Assembly (NCBI RefSeq): GCF_009755265.1 | Contig: NZ_WPOO01000017.1 | Span: 1-52,202 of the forward strand | Source: Adlercreutzia rubneri | GTDB lineage: Bacteria; Actinomycetota; Coriobacteriia; Coriobacteriales; Eggerthellaceae | DNA length: 52,202 nt | Reading direction: 5' to 3' | Shown: positions 14,814-22,781 of the stretch, piece after piece | Numbering within the stretch: the stretch's first letter is position 1 | Layout of the letters: each line of letters opens with the position of its first letter | The notes under the pieces: model-generated | The model's input: only the letters and a program-made list of their open reading frames with translations | The model's database searches: none | Told to the model about the DNA's origin: nothing | Program-made: the position numbers and the translations under genes

Positions 14814-15680
14814 CTATGAGAGCGCTGCCGGACGTATCGGTTCGGCAGCGCTCTTGTCGTTGGACGGGGCCGATGTGGCCGCTGGGGCGCCGGCGCCGTC
14901 GGGCTCGCCTTCCGCCAGCTCGTTGCGCTCCACGGCCACGAGGGTCTGGGCCACCACGGCGTTGACGAGGGAGAGGCTGCCGCTATCCACATCCCCCGAG
15001 GAGCAGTCGATGGCCACTACCCCGTACAGGCGCCCCTTCATGCCGAGCGGCAGGTACTTCTCCGTCGCATCCCGCCAGCCCGGCTCGCCGTAGCCGGTGG
15101 GCGCGCGCCGCTCGTAGCAGTCGCGGGCCGCCGCGCTGCCCGCGGCCGGCGGCTCCCCCAAGGTGATGGTCACCGGCCGCCTCAGCACCCGGGTCAGGAA
15201 CTCCTGGGCGAAGCTGCAGGCCGCCTGCGGGGTGGAACTCTCCAGCAGCCCGACGCTCAGCCGATTCAGCCGCCCCAGCGCGCAGGCCGTGCGCTCGGCC
15301 GTCTGCACCTGGCGGCTCATGCGGTGGGTGATCACGCCCATGATGAGCGACACGACGAGGAAGATGGCGAGCGCCGCCACGTCGGTGCGGCTGAGCACCT
15401 TCAGCGTGAAGAGGGGCGCGGTGAACAGGAAGTCGTAGGAGAGCAGGTAGGCCACTCCCAGCGCGGCGCCCCACAGCCCCGAGTCGGTCTCCAGGCTGGT
15501 GATGAGCACGCCCAGCACGAAGACGGGGAAGGCCACAAGCGTGCTCACCCCCAGGAGCGAGAAGCCCCACACGGCGGCCAGGCCGGCCCCGTAGAGCAGG
15601 GCGAAGGCGACCAGGTTGCGCAGGACGTGCCGTGCCGAGAGGGAGCTCCTCGGCGGGAATCTGCGACTGCTAGCGGCCAT
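14814..15680 (-). CDS. KdpD-like DUF4118 membrane sensor lacking a kinase
   Basis: The 288-residue protein begins with four closely packed membrane segments (about residues 19-130), the DUF4118 module of the potassium sensor KdpD. A GAF-like soluble region follows to about residue 260, including LGRLNRLSVGLLES and YGVVAIDCSSGDVD. There is no histidine-kinase domain. It is the last gene of the Trk operon and its ATG at 15680 lies inside the end of trkH (11-bp overlap), so it is probably made with the transporter. It may sense turgor or potassium for the transporter directly; this is inferred from position. Confidence 0.8.
   Translation of the reverse strand: MAASSRRFPPRSSLSARHVLRNLVAFALLYGAGLAAVWGFSLLGVSTLVAFPVFVLGVLITSLETDSGLWGAALGVAYLLSYDFLFTAPLFTLKVLSRTDVAALAIFLVVSLIMGVITHRMSRQVQTAERTACALGRLNRLSVGLLESSTPQAACSFAQEFLTRVLRRPVTITLGEPPAAGSAAARDCYERRAPTGYGEPGWRDATEKYLPLGMKGRLYGVVAIDCSSGDVDSGSLSLVNAVVAQTLVAVERNELAEGEPDGAGAPAATSAPSNDKSAAEPIRPAALS
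14819..14854. terminator. Hairpin between the ferritin and Trk-operon genes
   Basis: AGAGCGCTGCCG (14819-14830) pairs perfectly with CGGCAGCGCTCT (14843-14854). It sits in the last codons of the DUF4118 gene and downstream of the ferritin gene on the other strand. No T-run follows on the plus strand, so its strength is uncertain. Confidence 0.6.
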
Positions 15681-17205
15681 GGCGAACCCCTTTCCGAATC
15701 ATCGACGCCAAGGTGCCCACCCCCATGAACAGGGGGATGATCTCGAGACGGCCCAGAAGCATCCCGGCGCTCCCGATCAGCAGCGGCGCGGGGCCGCTTT
15801 CCGTACCGAGGAAGCCCGTGCCCACGCCGGTGCTGCCGAGGCACGAGACGAAGTCGAACACCGCCTCCTGCAGGGTGGCCCCGCAGAGGATGAGCGCGAA
15901 CGCACCGGCCGCGCACAGCAGCAGGTACAGCACCACGTAGGTCTGGGCCTCGGCCACGTCCACCTCGGTGAGCACCGACCGCTTCCCGAAACGGTTGATC
16001 TTGATGCTCGTCACGTGGCGCTTGTTGCCGTAGCGCTCGTGCAAATCGTGGCCGAGCCCCAGCGAGGCGACGGCGACGCGGTAGAGCTTGATGCCGCCGG
16101 AGGTGGAGCGCGCCTCGGCCCCGACGAGCATGAGCAGGCCGAACAGGAACAGGAGCGCCGGCCCCAGATCGGCGAAGGAGGGGATGGTCTGAAACCCCGT
16201 GGAGGTCAGGATCGACACGACCTGGAACGTGCCCTGCCGCAGCGCCTCGGCTCCGTCGCCGCTGACGCCCTGGCCCAGGAAGAAACCGGCCACCACCAGG
16301 GCCATGACGGCGATGGTGCCGAAGTACAGCGGCGTCTCGATATGGGTGAGGAACGCCTTGAGCTTGCCGCGCAGCAGCAGGAACAGCAGAAGGAAGTTCG
16401 TGCCGCCGGCCACCATGAGCACGATGGTGATGGCCTCGATGACCGGGCTGTTCCAATAGGCGATGCTCTCGCCGTGGGTGGCGAACCCGCCGGTGGGCAC
16501 GGCGCACATGGAGATGTTGATGGCGTCGAAGGGGGTCATGCCGGCCGCCCAGTAGGCCACGGCGCCGGCGATGATGAGCCCGTTGTAGATGAGCAGGATC
16601 ATGCGGGCGGTCTTGGCGGCGCTCGGCAGCAAGTGGTCGGTGTGGCCCTCGGCGTTGTACACGCCCAGGCCGCCGGTCTGGGTCACCACGCAGGTGAGGA
16701 TGAGCACGAGCCCCACACCGCCGAGGTAGCAGGTGAGGCTGCGGTGGAACAGGAAGATGGCCGGGCAGGTGTCCACGTCCACCACGCTTAAGCCCGTGGT
16801 GGTCAGCCCGCTGGTGGACTCGAAGACGGCCTGGACGGGGGAGAGCAGCCCCGCGGCCACGTAGGGCAGCGCGTAGACGGCGATGGCGAGAACCCAGACC
16901 AGCACCGTGCACGCGGCGGCCTGCCCGCGGGTAAGGCGGGCGCCCGGGGCGGGGTCGGGCGAGGCGAAGTACACGAGGTAGCCCGCCATGGCCGCGCCGA
17001 TCCCGGGGAAGATGAAGCACGGCGCGAGGGCCACCTCGTCGGGGTAGGCCGGCAGCACCGCCAGGGGTGCCAAGCCCGCCAGGCCGACGAACATGACGGC
17101 CACGCCCACATAGCGCGCGAGCAGGGGCCCGGGGCCGGAGCGCTCGCCGCCCGGCTCGCCCAGGGCGATGGCCGCCGCAAGGTTGTCGCCGCGCGTCTTT
17201 CCCAT
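15670..17205 (-). CDS. trkH: Trk-type potassium uptake protein TrkH
   Basis: TrkH is the membrane channel subunit of Trk potassium uptake. The four pore loops with family glycines are visible in order: STSGLTTTGLSVVD, CAVPTGGFATHG, ILTSTGFQTIPSF and LGSTGVGTGFLG. The protein has about 511 residues, slightly above the usual 480-490. A GTG at 17214, whose GTGA overlaps the stop of the preceding TrkA gene and has GGGAAAAGAG upstream, is an equally good start and would add three residues. It follows two trkA genes and precedes a DUF4118 sensor, all overlapping, as one operon. Confidence 0.93.
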   Translation of the reverse strand: MGKTRGDNLAAAIALGEPGGERSGPGPLLARYVGVAVMFVGLAGLAPLAVLPAYPDEVALAPCFIFPGIGAAMAGYLVYFASPDPAPGARLTRGQAAACTVLVWVLAIAVYALPYVAAGLLSPVQAVFESTSGLTTTGLSVVDVDTCPAIFLFHRSLTCYLGGVGLVLILTCVVTQTGGLGVYNAEGHTDHLLPSAAKTARMILLIYNGLIIAGAVAYWAAGMTPFDAINISMCAVPTGGFATHGESIAYWNSPVIEAITIVLMVAGGTNFLLLFLLLRGKLKAFLTHIETPLYFGTIAVMALVVAGFFLGQGVSGDGAEALRQGTFQVVSILTSTGFQTIPSFADLGPALLFLFGLLMLVGAEARSTSGGIKLYRVAVASLGLGHDLHERYGNKRHVTSIKINRFGKRSVLTEVDVAEAQTYVVLYLLLCAAGAFALILCGATLQEAVFDFVSCLGSTGVGTGFLGTESGPAPLLIGSAGMLLGRLEIIPLFMGVGTLASMIRKGVRHGR

Positions 17206-17210
17206 GACGG

Positions 17211-17792
17211 TCACCGGCGCTCTTTTCCCAAGTGGTGCCACGAGCCCAGAATCGAGCGGAAGGGCGAGGGGGCACCGGGGTCTTCCTCGTCGTCGGCGGT
17301 GCCGTCGGCGCCGTCCCCTTCGCCGTTGCCGGCCTCGGCCGCAGCGGCGGCCGCCGCCGTGGCGGCCCGGGCCTTCGCGTCGGCGGGGTCGGGAAGCTCC
17401 AGGGCCCCGCGAATGGCCTGGGCCAAGGTGGCCGTGGCGCTGATGGCGGCCGTGACACCCAGCTGGCGGAAGATGGCCGTGTTCTCGGGGTTGGACACGA
17501 TGCACAGCTGGATGCGGATGCCGAGGAACTTCTTGGCCACCTGGCAGATGGCCAAATTGTCGGCGTCGAGGCCGGTGAGGGCCACGATGGCGTCGAACCC
17601 GGCGACGCCGGCCTCCTCGAGCACGGCCAGCTTCATGCCGTTGCCCCAGATCACCGTGCCGTCATGGCGGCTGGAGAGGTACTCGCAGAAGCGGCGGTCG
17701 TCGTTGATGGCCACGACGGTGTCGACGGTTTCAGCTAAGGCGCCCATCAGATAATCGGCCCGGGAGCGGCCGCCCACGATCACCACCCTCAT
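17211..17792 (-). CDS. trkA: TrkA-like NAD-binding regulator, second copy
   Basis: This 193-residue protein has one TrkA-N (RCK) Rossmann domain over about residues 1-135, starting MRVVIVGGRSRADYL and including VALTGLDADNLAICQ. It gates the TrkH channel in response to nucleotide in the family. It lacks the TrkA-C domain; instead the tail is an Ala-rich and acidic stretch (about 140-180). The glycine loop is GGRSRA rather than a textbook GxGxxG. ATG at 17792 overlaps the stop of the first trkA gene (ATGA). Confidence 0.88.
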   Translation of the reverse strand: MRVVIVGGRSRADYLMGALAETVDTVVAINDDRRFCEYLSSRHDGTVIWGNGMKLAVLEEAGVAGFDAIVALTGLDADNLAICQVAKKFLGIRIQLCIVSNPENTAIFRQLGVTAAISATATLAQAIRGALELPDPADAKARAATAAAAAAAEAGNGEGDGADGTADDEEDPGAPSPFRSILGSWHHLGKERR

Positions 17793-18220
17793 AGGTCGGC
17801 CTCCTTCCGCGTCAGCCCGGTGAGGCGGAAGAACTCGTCCTCGCAGATGCGATGGGGGCAGATGGGGGCGATGCCCATGTCGTCGAGGATGTCCGCCAAA
17901 GCGTCGTCGTCCACGAGGGGCAGCACGTGGGGCACGCCGAAGATCTCGCTGGCCAGCTCGGCGATGAGCAGGTTGGAGGCGTCGTCGCCCGTGGCGGCCA
18001 CCAGGTGGGTGGCCCGGCGCACGCCGCACTCCTCCAGCACCAGGGCGCTCTTGCCGTCGCCGGTGAGCGTCTCGCCGTCGAAATCGGGCCCCAGCCCGTC
18101 CAGGGCGTCCTCCTGCATGTCCACCACGATGACGTCGTGGCCGGCCGCCGAGAGCGCCTGGGCCACGGCGCACCCGAACAGGCTGCATCCGACCACGATA
18201 ATGCGGGCCCTCTTCGCCAC
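17789..18220 (-). CDS. trkA: TrkA-like NAD-binding regulator, first copy
   Basis: This 143-residue protein is a single TrkA-N domain: RIIVVGCSLFGCAVAQAL with the dinucleotide loop, VIVVDMQEDAL with the ribose-binding acid, and AATGDDASNLLIAELA. E. coli TrkA carries two N and two C domains in one chain; here two short proteins probably pair to replace it. The GTG start at 18220 has AAGGAGG upstream. It is the first gene of the operon that runs down to 14814. Confidence 0.88.
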   Translation of the reverse strand: MAKRARIIVVGCSLFGCAVAQALSAAGHDVIVVDMQEDALDGLGPDFDGETLTGDGKSALVLEECGVRRATHLVAATGDDASNLLIAELASEIFGVPHVLPLVDDDALADILDDMGIAPICPHRICEDEFFRLTGLTRKEADL

Positions 18221-18383
18221 TGCTTATTCCTCCTTCGCGCAGGTCTTTTCACGGGAAAATGCTAATGATTGCAACGGCGGCGGAAGGCGAGAAGGGCGAA
18301 CTGTCACCAAGCAGTGACGGGGCCGAGGACTGGGAGGGCGCCCGAATGGCGAGGTCGCGGTAGAGCCTATGAAACGGTAACGG

Positions 18384-18770
18384 ATGGCGGTCGGCCCGCG
18401 CCAGCCGGGGAACTGGTGGAACGAGCACGTGAACTGCGCCATCGCCCTGTGGTGCGACGAGGCGACCTTCCGCGCCGTGCAGGCCTGCGCCGAGGACCGC
18501 CGCGCGCATACCGGCACCTACAACCTCATCACCTACAACTGCCTCACCTTCTGCGACGAGGCGCTGGCGGCCGGCGGCATCCACCTGCTCACGGAAAGCG
18601 GCCGCGAGCTGCACACCATCGTCCCCAAGGACGCCTTTAGGGACGTGGGCCGGGTGGAGGGCGCCCATCCCTTCGAGGCGTGGAAGTACTGGTTCCCCCT
18701 CGGCGAGCCGCCGTCAAACGGCCTGCGCACCATCCAGGACGTCCCTGGTCGGGACAAGCCGTTGGAATAA
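18384..18770 (+). CDS. Small protein with a papain-like NC motif, possibly 5'-truncated
   Basis: I do not recognise this 128-residue protein with confidence. The stretch THTGTYNLITYNCLTFCDEA-like (residues 43-61 of the frame: TGTYNLITYNCLTFCDEAL) resembles the Tyr-Asn-Cys region of permuted papain-like (NlpC/P60 or YiiX-type) proteins. An earlier NEHVNCAIALWCDE could be a companion segment. There is no signal peptide and no clear ribosome binding site at ATG 18384, and it opens as if in mid-domain. It could be the remnant of a larger peptidase or effector. Confidence 0.4.
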   Translation: MAVGPRQPGNWWNEHVNCAIALWCDEATFRAVQACAEDRRAHTGTYNLITYNCLTFCDEALAAGGIHLLTESGRELHTIVPKDAFRDVGRVEGAHPFEAWKYWFPLGEPPSNGLRTIQDVPGRDKPLE

Positions 18771-18977
18771 GCGCTGCGATCTCGGCATTTATCTGGTACA
18801 ATCTCGCCTTTCTGGAAGACGGGCGCCCCATGATGCGAGGATTGCCGAAAGTCGGCGGAGAGGTGGCGTCGGGTGTTGGACGGCTGTGTGGGGTAAAAGG
18901 CCACGGACGGCGGCCGGACGAGGCACGCGAGCTGAGCGGGAAACGGGAGACGAGAAGATAAAAAGTGAGGAGGGGCG

Positions 18978-21068
18978 ATGATCGTTGAGGCCATGAAGGG
19001 CTATCGAGCGGCCGATCTGCCGAAGGACGCCGTCGCGGGCCTGGTTATCGCCGCGCTTTCCATCCCCATTGCTATGGGCTATGCGGAGGTGGTGGGGCTG
19101 CCGGCCATCTATGGCCTGTGGGCCTCCATCGTGGCGCCGCTGGCCTTCGGGCTGCTCACCGGCACGCGGCGGGTGGTCTTCGGCATGGATTCGGCCGCGG
19201 CCGCCATGACCGCCTCGATGCTCGCCGCCGCCGGCATTGCGGCCCAGGGCCAGGACGCCATTGTCTCCGCCATGCCCCTGCTCACGCTTCTCACGGCGCT
19301 GTTCCTGCTGCTGCTCGGCTGGGCCGGTGCCGGTCGCCTGATCCGCCGTATGCCGCTGCCGGTCATGCACGGGTTCATCTTCGGCATCGCGCTCACCGTG
19401 GTCATCGGCCAAGTGCCGCTGCTTCTGGGCACGACGGCCGACACCTCCGGCGCCATCGTGTCGAAGGTCGTCGCCATTGTCTCGTGCCTGCCGGGCGCCT
19501 CGTGGGCCTGCGCCGTGGTGTCGGCTCTCTGCATCGCTGGCATGTATCTCCTGAAGCGCTTCTTCCCGAAAGTGCCCTCGGCCATCGTGGTGCTCGTCGC
19601 GGCCGCGCTTGTGTGCAACGGGCTGGCAGCGGCGGGGCTTCCCATCGTCTTCCTTCCGCAGGTATCGGGCACGCTGCCCCATATCGCGACCGTGCTGCCC
19701 GAGGGGCTCGACATCGTGGCACTGCTTCTGGCCGCCTTCGCCATCGCGGTGGTGGTGTCGTTGGAATCTTTGCTGTGTGTCGAGGCGTTCTCGGCGGGCG
19801 ATGTGCCCGCGCCGTCTCCCGACGGCGAGATGCGCACCTTCGGCCTGGCCAACGCGCTGGTGGGCCTCATCGGCTGCCCGCCGTGCTCGGCCTCCATGTC
19901 GCGCACGGCTGCGGGCATCGCCTCGGGCTCCCTCTCCCAGGTGGCCAGCGTGTTCTCGGCCCTCATTGTGGCCGTGGTCGCCTTCGCCGCCGGCTCGTTC
20001 ATGGGCTTTCTGCCCCGCTGCGCCCTGTCGGCCATCGTCGTGGTGGCCCTGCTCGACATTGTCGACTTCGGGAAGATCACCACCTACGCTCTAAAGACGC
20101 GCCGGGAGTTCATGGTCTTCGCCGCCTCGGCGGCCCTCGTGGTGCTGCTCGGCGCCGTGGCGGGCATCCTGGGCGGTTTCATTCTGGCGCTCGCCCTGCG
20201 CGCCGGTCGAGAGAAGATCGACACCTCCGGCCCCGAGCTTTTGGGCGCGGTGCCCTACAAGCCCGACGATCTGCCGGCGAAGAAGGACATCGAGGTGGGC
20301 TACGCGCTCGGCATCGCGAAGCTCTCGGGCGATTTGTCCTTCATGAACATCGCGAAGGCCCAGGAGGAGATAGAGGCCGCCGCTGCCGGCAACGAGGCTC
20401 TCATCCTGAAGCTGTCGAAGCTCGACACCATCGACACGACCGCCGCCGACAAGCTGGACGAGACGCTGGATTCCCTCATGGCGCGCGGCGTGCACGTGAA
20501 GCTCGTGCGGCCCATCAAGGAGACGAGCGACCACTATACCCGCTACGAGCTGCGCCGACTCATGCAGGACTTCAAGTTCTACCCGTCGGTGCGCACGGCC
20601 ATGCACTCGCTGGCCGAAGAGTACGCGGCCGGTATGGAACCCCAGCGCCCCGACACCTGGCTCGCCGATGCGCCGGCGCCGCGCCGGTTGCGGAAAGTGG
20701 CGGCCGAGGCCTCCATCATCGACGGCGATCGTCCCGTGGTGGCCATCGCCGGCTTGCGCAACCACGCCGGCGACGTCGTGGACTCCGACGGCGCCCCCTT
20801 TCTGGAGGACATTCGCGGCAAGTTGTCGTTTCTGCAGTCCCGCCGCGCCTTCCAGTTCTCTGCCGACTATTTGGAAGGGGCCGCGCGCGGGCAGGCCGAC
20901 GAAAACGGGCACTTCTTCTCGAAGCTGCTTTTGTGGGACGAGGTGACCGGCGAGGTGGTGCTCGACTACCGCGGCGGCGCCATGCGAATTTGCCGCGACG
21001 AGGCGGTGGCCGTGGCCCTCATGGAGCCCATCGACCGCACCATCCGCGAGTTCGCCCTGGCGCAGTGA
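18978..21068 (+). CDS. SulP-family anion transporter with long C-terminal extension
   Basis: The membrane part (about residues 15-410) has the SulP start LPKDAVAGLVIAALSIPIAM. A STAS domain follows (about 440-540, ALGIAKLSGDLSFMN, LILKLSKLDTIDTTAADKL). Another 150 residues after it (about 545-696) match no domain I know; they contain an RHKxxLLQ-less, mixed alpha/beta region with RPVVAIAGLRNHAGDVV and LLLWDEVTGEVVLDY. ATG at 18978 follows GGAGGGG. It is a paralogue in type, not close in sequence, to the SulP gene at 10886. The substrate is unknown. Confidence 0.88.
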   Translation: MIVEAMKGYRAADLPKDAVAGLVIAALSIPIAMGYAEVVGLPAIYGLWASIVAPLAFGLLTGTRRVVFGMDSAAAAMTASMLAAAGIAAQGQDAIVSAMPLLTLLTALFLLLLGWAGAGRLIRRMPLPVMHGFIFGIALTVVIGQVPLLLGTTADTSGAIVSKVVAIVSCLPGASWACAVVSALCIAGMYLLKRFFPKVPSAIVVLVAAALVCNGLAAAGLPIVFLPQVSGTLPHIATVLPEGLDIVALLLAAFAIAVVVSLESLLCVEAFSAGDVPAPSPDGEMRTFGLANALVGLIGCPPCSASMSRTAAGIASGSLSQVASVFSALIVAVVAFAAGSFMGFLPRCALSAIVVVALLDIVDFGKITTYALKTRREFMVFAASAALVVLLGAVAGILGGFILALALRAGREKIDTSGPELLGAVPYKPDDLPAKKDIEVGYALGIAKLSGDLSFMNIAKAQEEIEAAAAGNEALILKLSKLDTIDTTAADKLDETLDSLMARGVHVKLVRPIKETSDHYTRYELRRLMQDFKFYPSVRTAMHSLAEEYAAGMEPQRPDTWLADAPAPRRLRKVAAEASIIDGDRPVVAIAGLRNHAGDVVDSDGAPFLEDIRGKLSFLQSRRAFQFSADYLEGAARGQADENGHFFSKLLLWDEVTGEVVLDYRGGAMRICRDEAVAVALMEPIDRTIREFALAQ

Positions 21069-21139
21069 GCGTCGCGCTTAAGCGCCTGGCGCGTGGTGAG
21101 GGCGCTGTCGGGTGTGCGCTCTCTGGAGGGTGCTTCCGG

Positions 21140-21217
21140 CTATTCCTCCAGCTCTCGCTCCAGCTGGCGACGGCGGTCGATGGCGCTGTGGAAGGTGGCG
21201 GCAAACAGAATGCGCTC
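21140..21217 (-). pseudogene. Decayed 3' end of a DUF6773-like membrane gene
   Basis: Read on the minus strand the stretch encodes LFAATFHSAIDRRRQLEREL, then EE and a stop. The intact gene at 24662-25225 ends LFAATFRSAIDRRRQLERKL, EE, stop. About 55 of 63 aligned bases agree. Nothing of the rest of the gene is present. It is an old partial copy on the far side of the LuxR/flavoprotein module. Confidence 0.75.
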
Positions 21218-21257
21218 GCTCAGAAGTAATATCGATGCTGGGTTCGCGTGCCGTTTT

Positions 21258-21278
21258 CATTTCGGGTACACTGAAATG
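21258..21278 (+). promoter_or_regulatory. Inverted repeat over a -10 box before the LuxR gene
   Basis: CATTTC (21258-21263) and GAAATG (21273-21278) form an inverted repeat with a 9-bp centre that includes TACACT (21267-21272), a good -10. The start codon is 26 bp downstream. It is a candidate operator, possibly for autoregulation. Confidence 0.45.
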
Positions 21279-21303
21279 CGTCGCAAAGGGAAATGGAGTG
21301 GGA

Positions 21304-22701
21304 ATGCCGAAAAAGGGAAGATTGTTCGAAAAATCCGCAGACGCATCAATGGTATTCGTGGTGTTGGCGTTGGCATTCGCCTGGTCGATCGATGCCGGAG
21401 CTCCCCTCGAAGGCTATGCCCCCTCGATACGCTTCGATTACCTGCTTTTGGGTTCCTGCTGTGCGCTTGCCGCCCTTATCCCTGGGGCTGTGCGAAAAAT
21501 GACTTCTTCGGTATGCCCGCGAGGGTTGGTAATCTCGGGGTTTGCGGGGGTTTTGCTGTCAGTGGCGAGTACCTGGGGCGGTGCGATTCTGGCATATGCA
21601 GCTGCACTTTGCACGGTTGTCTTCCAAACTGTCGTGCTGTTGGGGTGTTTCGCCAGGCTCTCGCGACTGAAAATGACATTAGTGCTGCTGTGGCTCGCCT
21701 TTTGGCTTTGTGCGACGGGGGCTCTCATCGTCGTTATTGCCCTGCTGCCCTCTTCTCTCCATCAAATAATCGCCAACGGCGTGGCGACGGTGCTTATCGT
21801 CCTTTTCCTGCTTGCTTCCCGAAAGGGGTTTGTCGTTCCGGGGGATTTGCGGGGAGGTGACATTGACGATAGCGCTTCGCAACCTTTTTTGCCCGTGGGG
21901 CTGTTCGTGGTGCAGTTCGCCGTTCTTTTCGTGATCAAGGCATGTGGGGTTATCGCTTCTCCGCACTTTGTCCTTGCATCGGGCCTGGGCTTCGCCATTG
22001 CGGCTCTGACGGTTGTCGCTTTCTCCCTCTTCGGAGGCAAGGTCATCAAACTGAAGGGATTGTATAACCTTTCGTTGCTTTGCGCCGAGCTGGCTCTTTT
22101 AGCTGCATCGCTGGGAGCGATGGGGTATCTGGCTGCCGGTGCTCTCAACGGAGTGGCCTACGCTTTCTTCGCAGTGTTCTGCTTTGCCGTTTACTGCGCC
22201 ATCTGCCTGAGACATAGGCTCGATCCGATAAGAATTTTCGCCATCGCCATCGCGTGCGAATGCTTCGCATCGATTGCCGGCATTCAGTTTTGCATGGTCG
22301 CGCGCGATGCTGGCATCGACCTGGGAACCATCCTCGTGTTCCTTTCGGCGCTGCTGGCGGTGACCTTCTTGTTCTTGTTCAGCGATGCCCAGTATCGCTC
22401 AGATTGGGGAACAAAACGCTCGCGACCTTCCGTTGATAGCGTGATCAAGTACTATTACACTTTGCCGGACGTGTGCACGGCTCTTGCGAAACAGTACGGA
22501 TTATCGAAGCGGGAGGAAACGGTTCTTCAGCTGCTCGCGCAGAAAAAGACTGCTTCCGACATTGCGACCGAATTGTTCATTTCTATACCAACGGTCAAAA
22601 CTCATACGCAGAGCATTTACCGGAAATTCGATATACACAGTCGGGCAGAGTTGCTTGCCCTCCTCGATGCCGAGATGCCCGTTTCCGAGGAGGCCGATTA
22701 G
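21304..22701 (+). CDS. Membrane-anchored LuxR-type transcription regulator
   Basis: The first 385 or so of 465 residues are about twelve hydrophobic segments. The C-terminus is a LuxR (GerE) helix-turn-helix (about 395-455): YGLSKREETVLQLLAQKKTA, then IATELFISIPTVKTHTQSIY and KFDIHSRAELL. This arrangement is abundant in Eggerthellaceae, usually beside genes for exported flavin reductases, and is thought to couple sensing of a substrate to control of the reductase. The flavoprotein gene at 22782 converges on it. ATG at 21304 is chosen for GGAGTGGG upstream and for placing the first membrane segment near the start; the frame is open to 21112. Confidence 0.87.
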   Translation: MPKKGRLFEKSADASMVFVVLALAFAWSIDAGAPLEGYAPSIRFDYLLLGSCCALAALIPGAVRKMTSSVCPRGLVISGFAGVLLSVASTWGGAILAYAAALCTVVFQTVVLLGCFARLSRLKMTLVLLWLAFWLCATGALIVVIALLPSSLHQIIANGVATVLIVLFLLASRKGFVVPGDLRGGDIDDSASQPFLPVGLFVVQFAVLFVIKACGVIASPHFVLASGLGFAIAALTVVAFSLFGGKVIKLKGLYNLSLLCAELALLAASLGAMGYLAAGALNGVAYAFFAVFCFAVYCAICLRHRLDPIRIFAIAIACECFASIAGIQFCMVARDAGIDLGTILVFLSALLAVTFLFLFSDAQYRSDWGTKRSRPSVDSVIKYYYTLPDVCTALAKQYGLSKREETVLQLLAQKKTASDIATELFISIPTVKTHTQSIYRKFDIHSRAELLALLDAEMPVSEEAD

Positions 22702-22721
22702 GCCATTCGTCAAGCGGGCAA

Positions 22722-22760
22722 GCGCGCCCCGCCCGGTGCCATTGCCCGGGCGGGGCGCGC
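22722..22760. terminator. Bidirectional hairpin between LuxR and flavoprotein genes
   Basis: GCGCGCCCCGCCCGG (22722-22736) pairs with the inverse at 22745-22760 around an 8-base loop. It lies between two converging genes and probably serves both. No T-run is present. Confidence 0.7.
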
Positions 22761-22781
22761 TGCCTATGCGGGAAGGGCTCG

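Noticed and set aside
15545..17458. Long open frame (637 codons) overlapping trkH on the same strand in another frame
   Set aside because: The trkH frame carries all pore-loop motifs; the other product is proline/arginine-rich noise. Overlapping frames near 5441-6436, 10904-12607 and 8946-10634 were set aside for the same reason.
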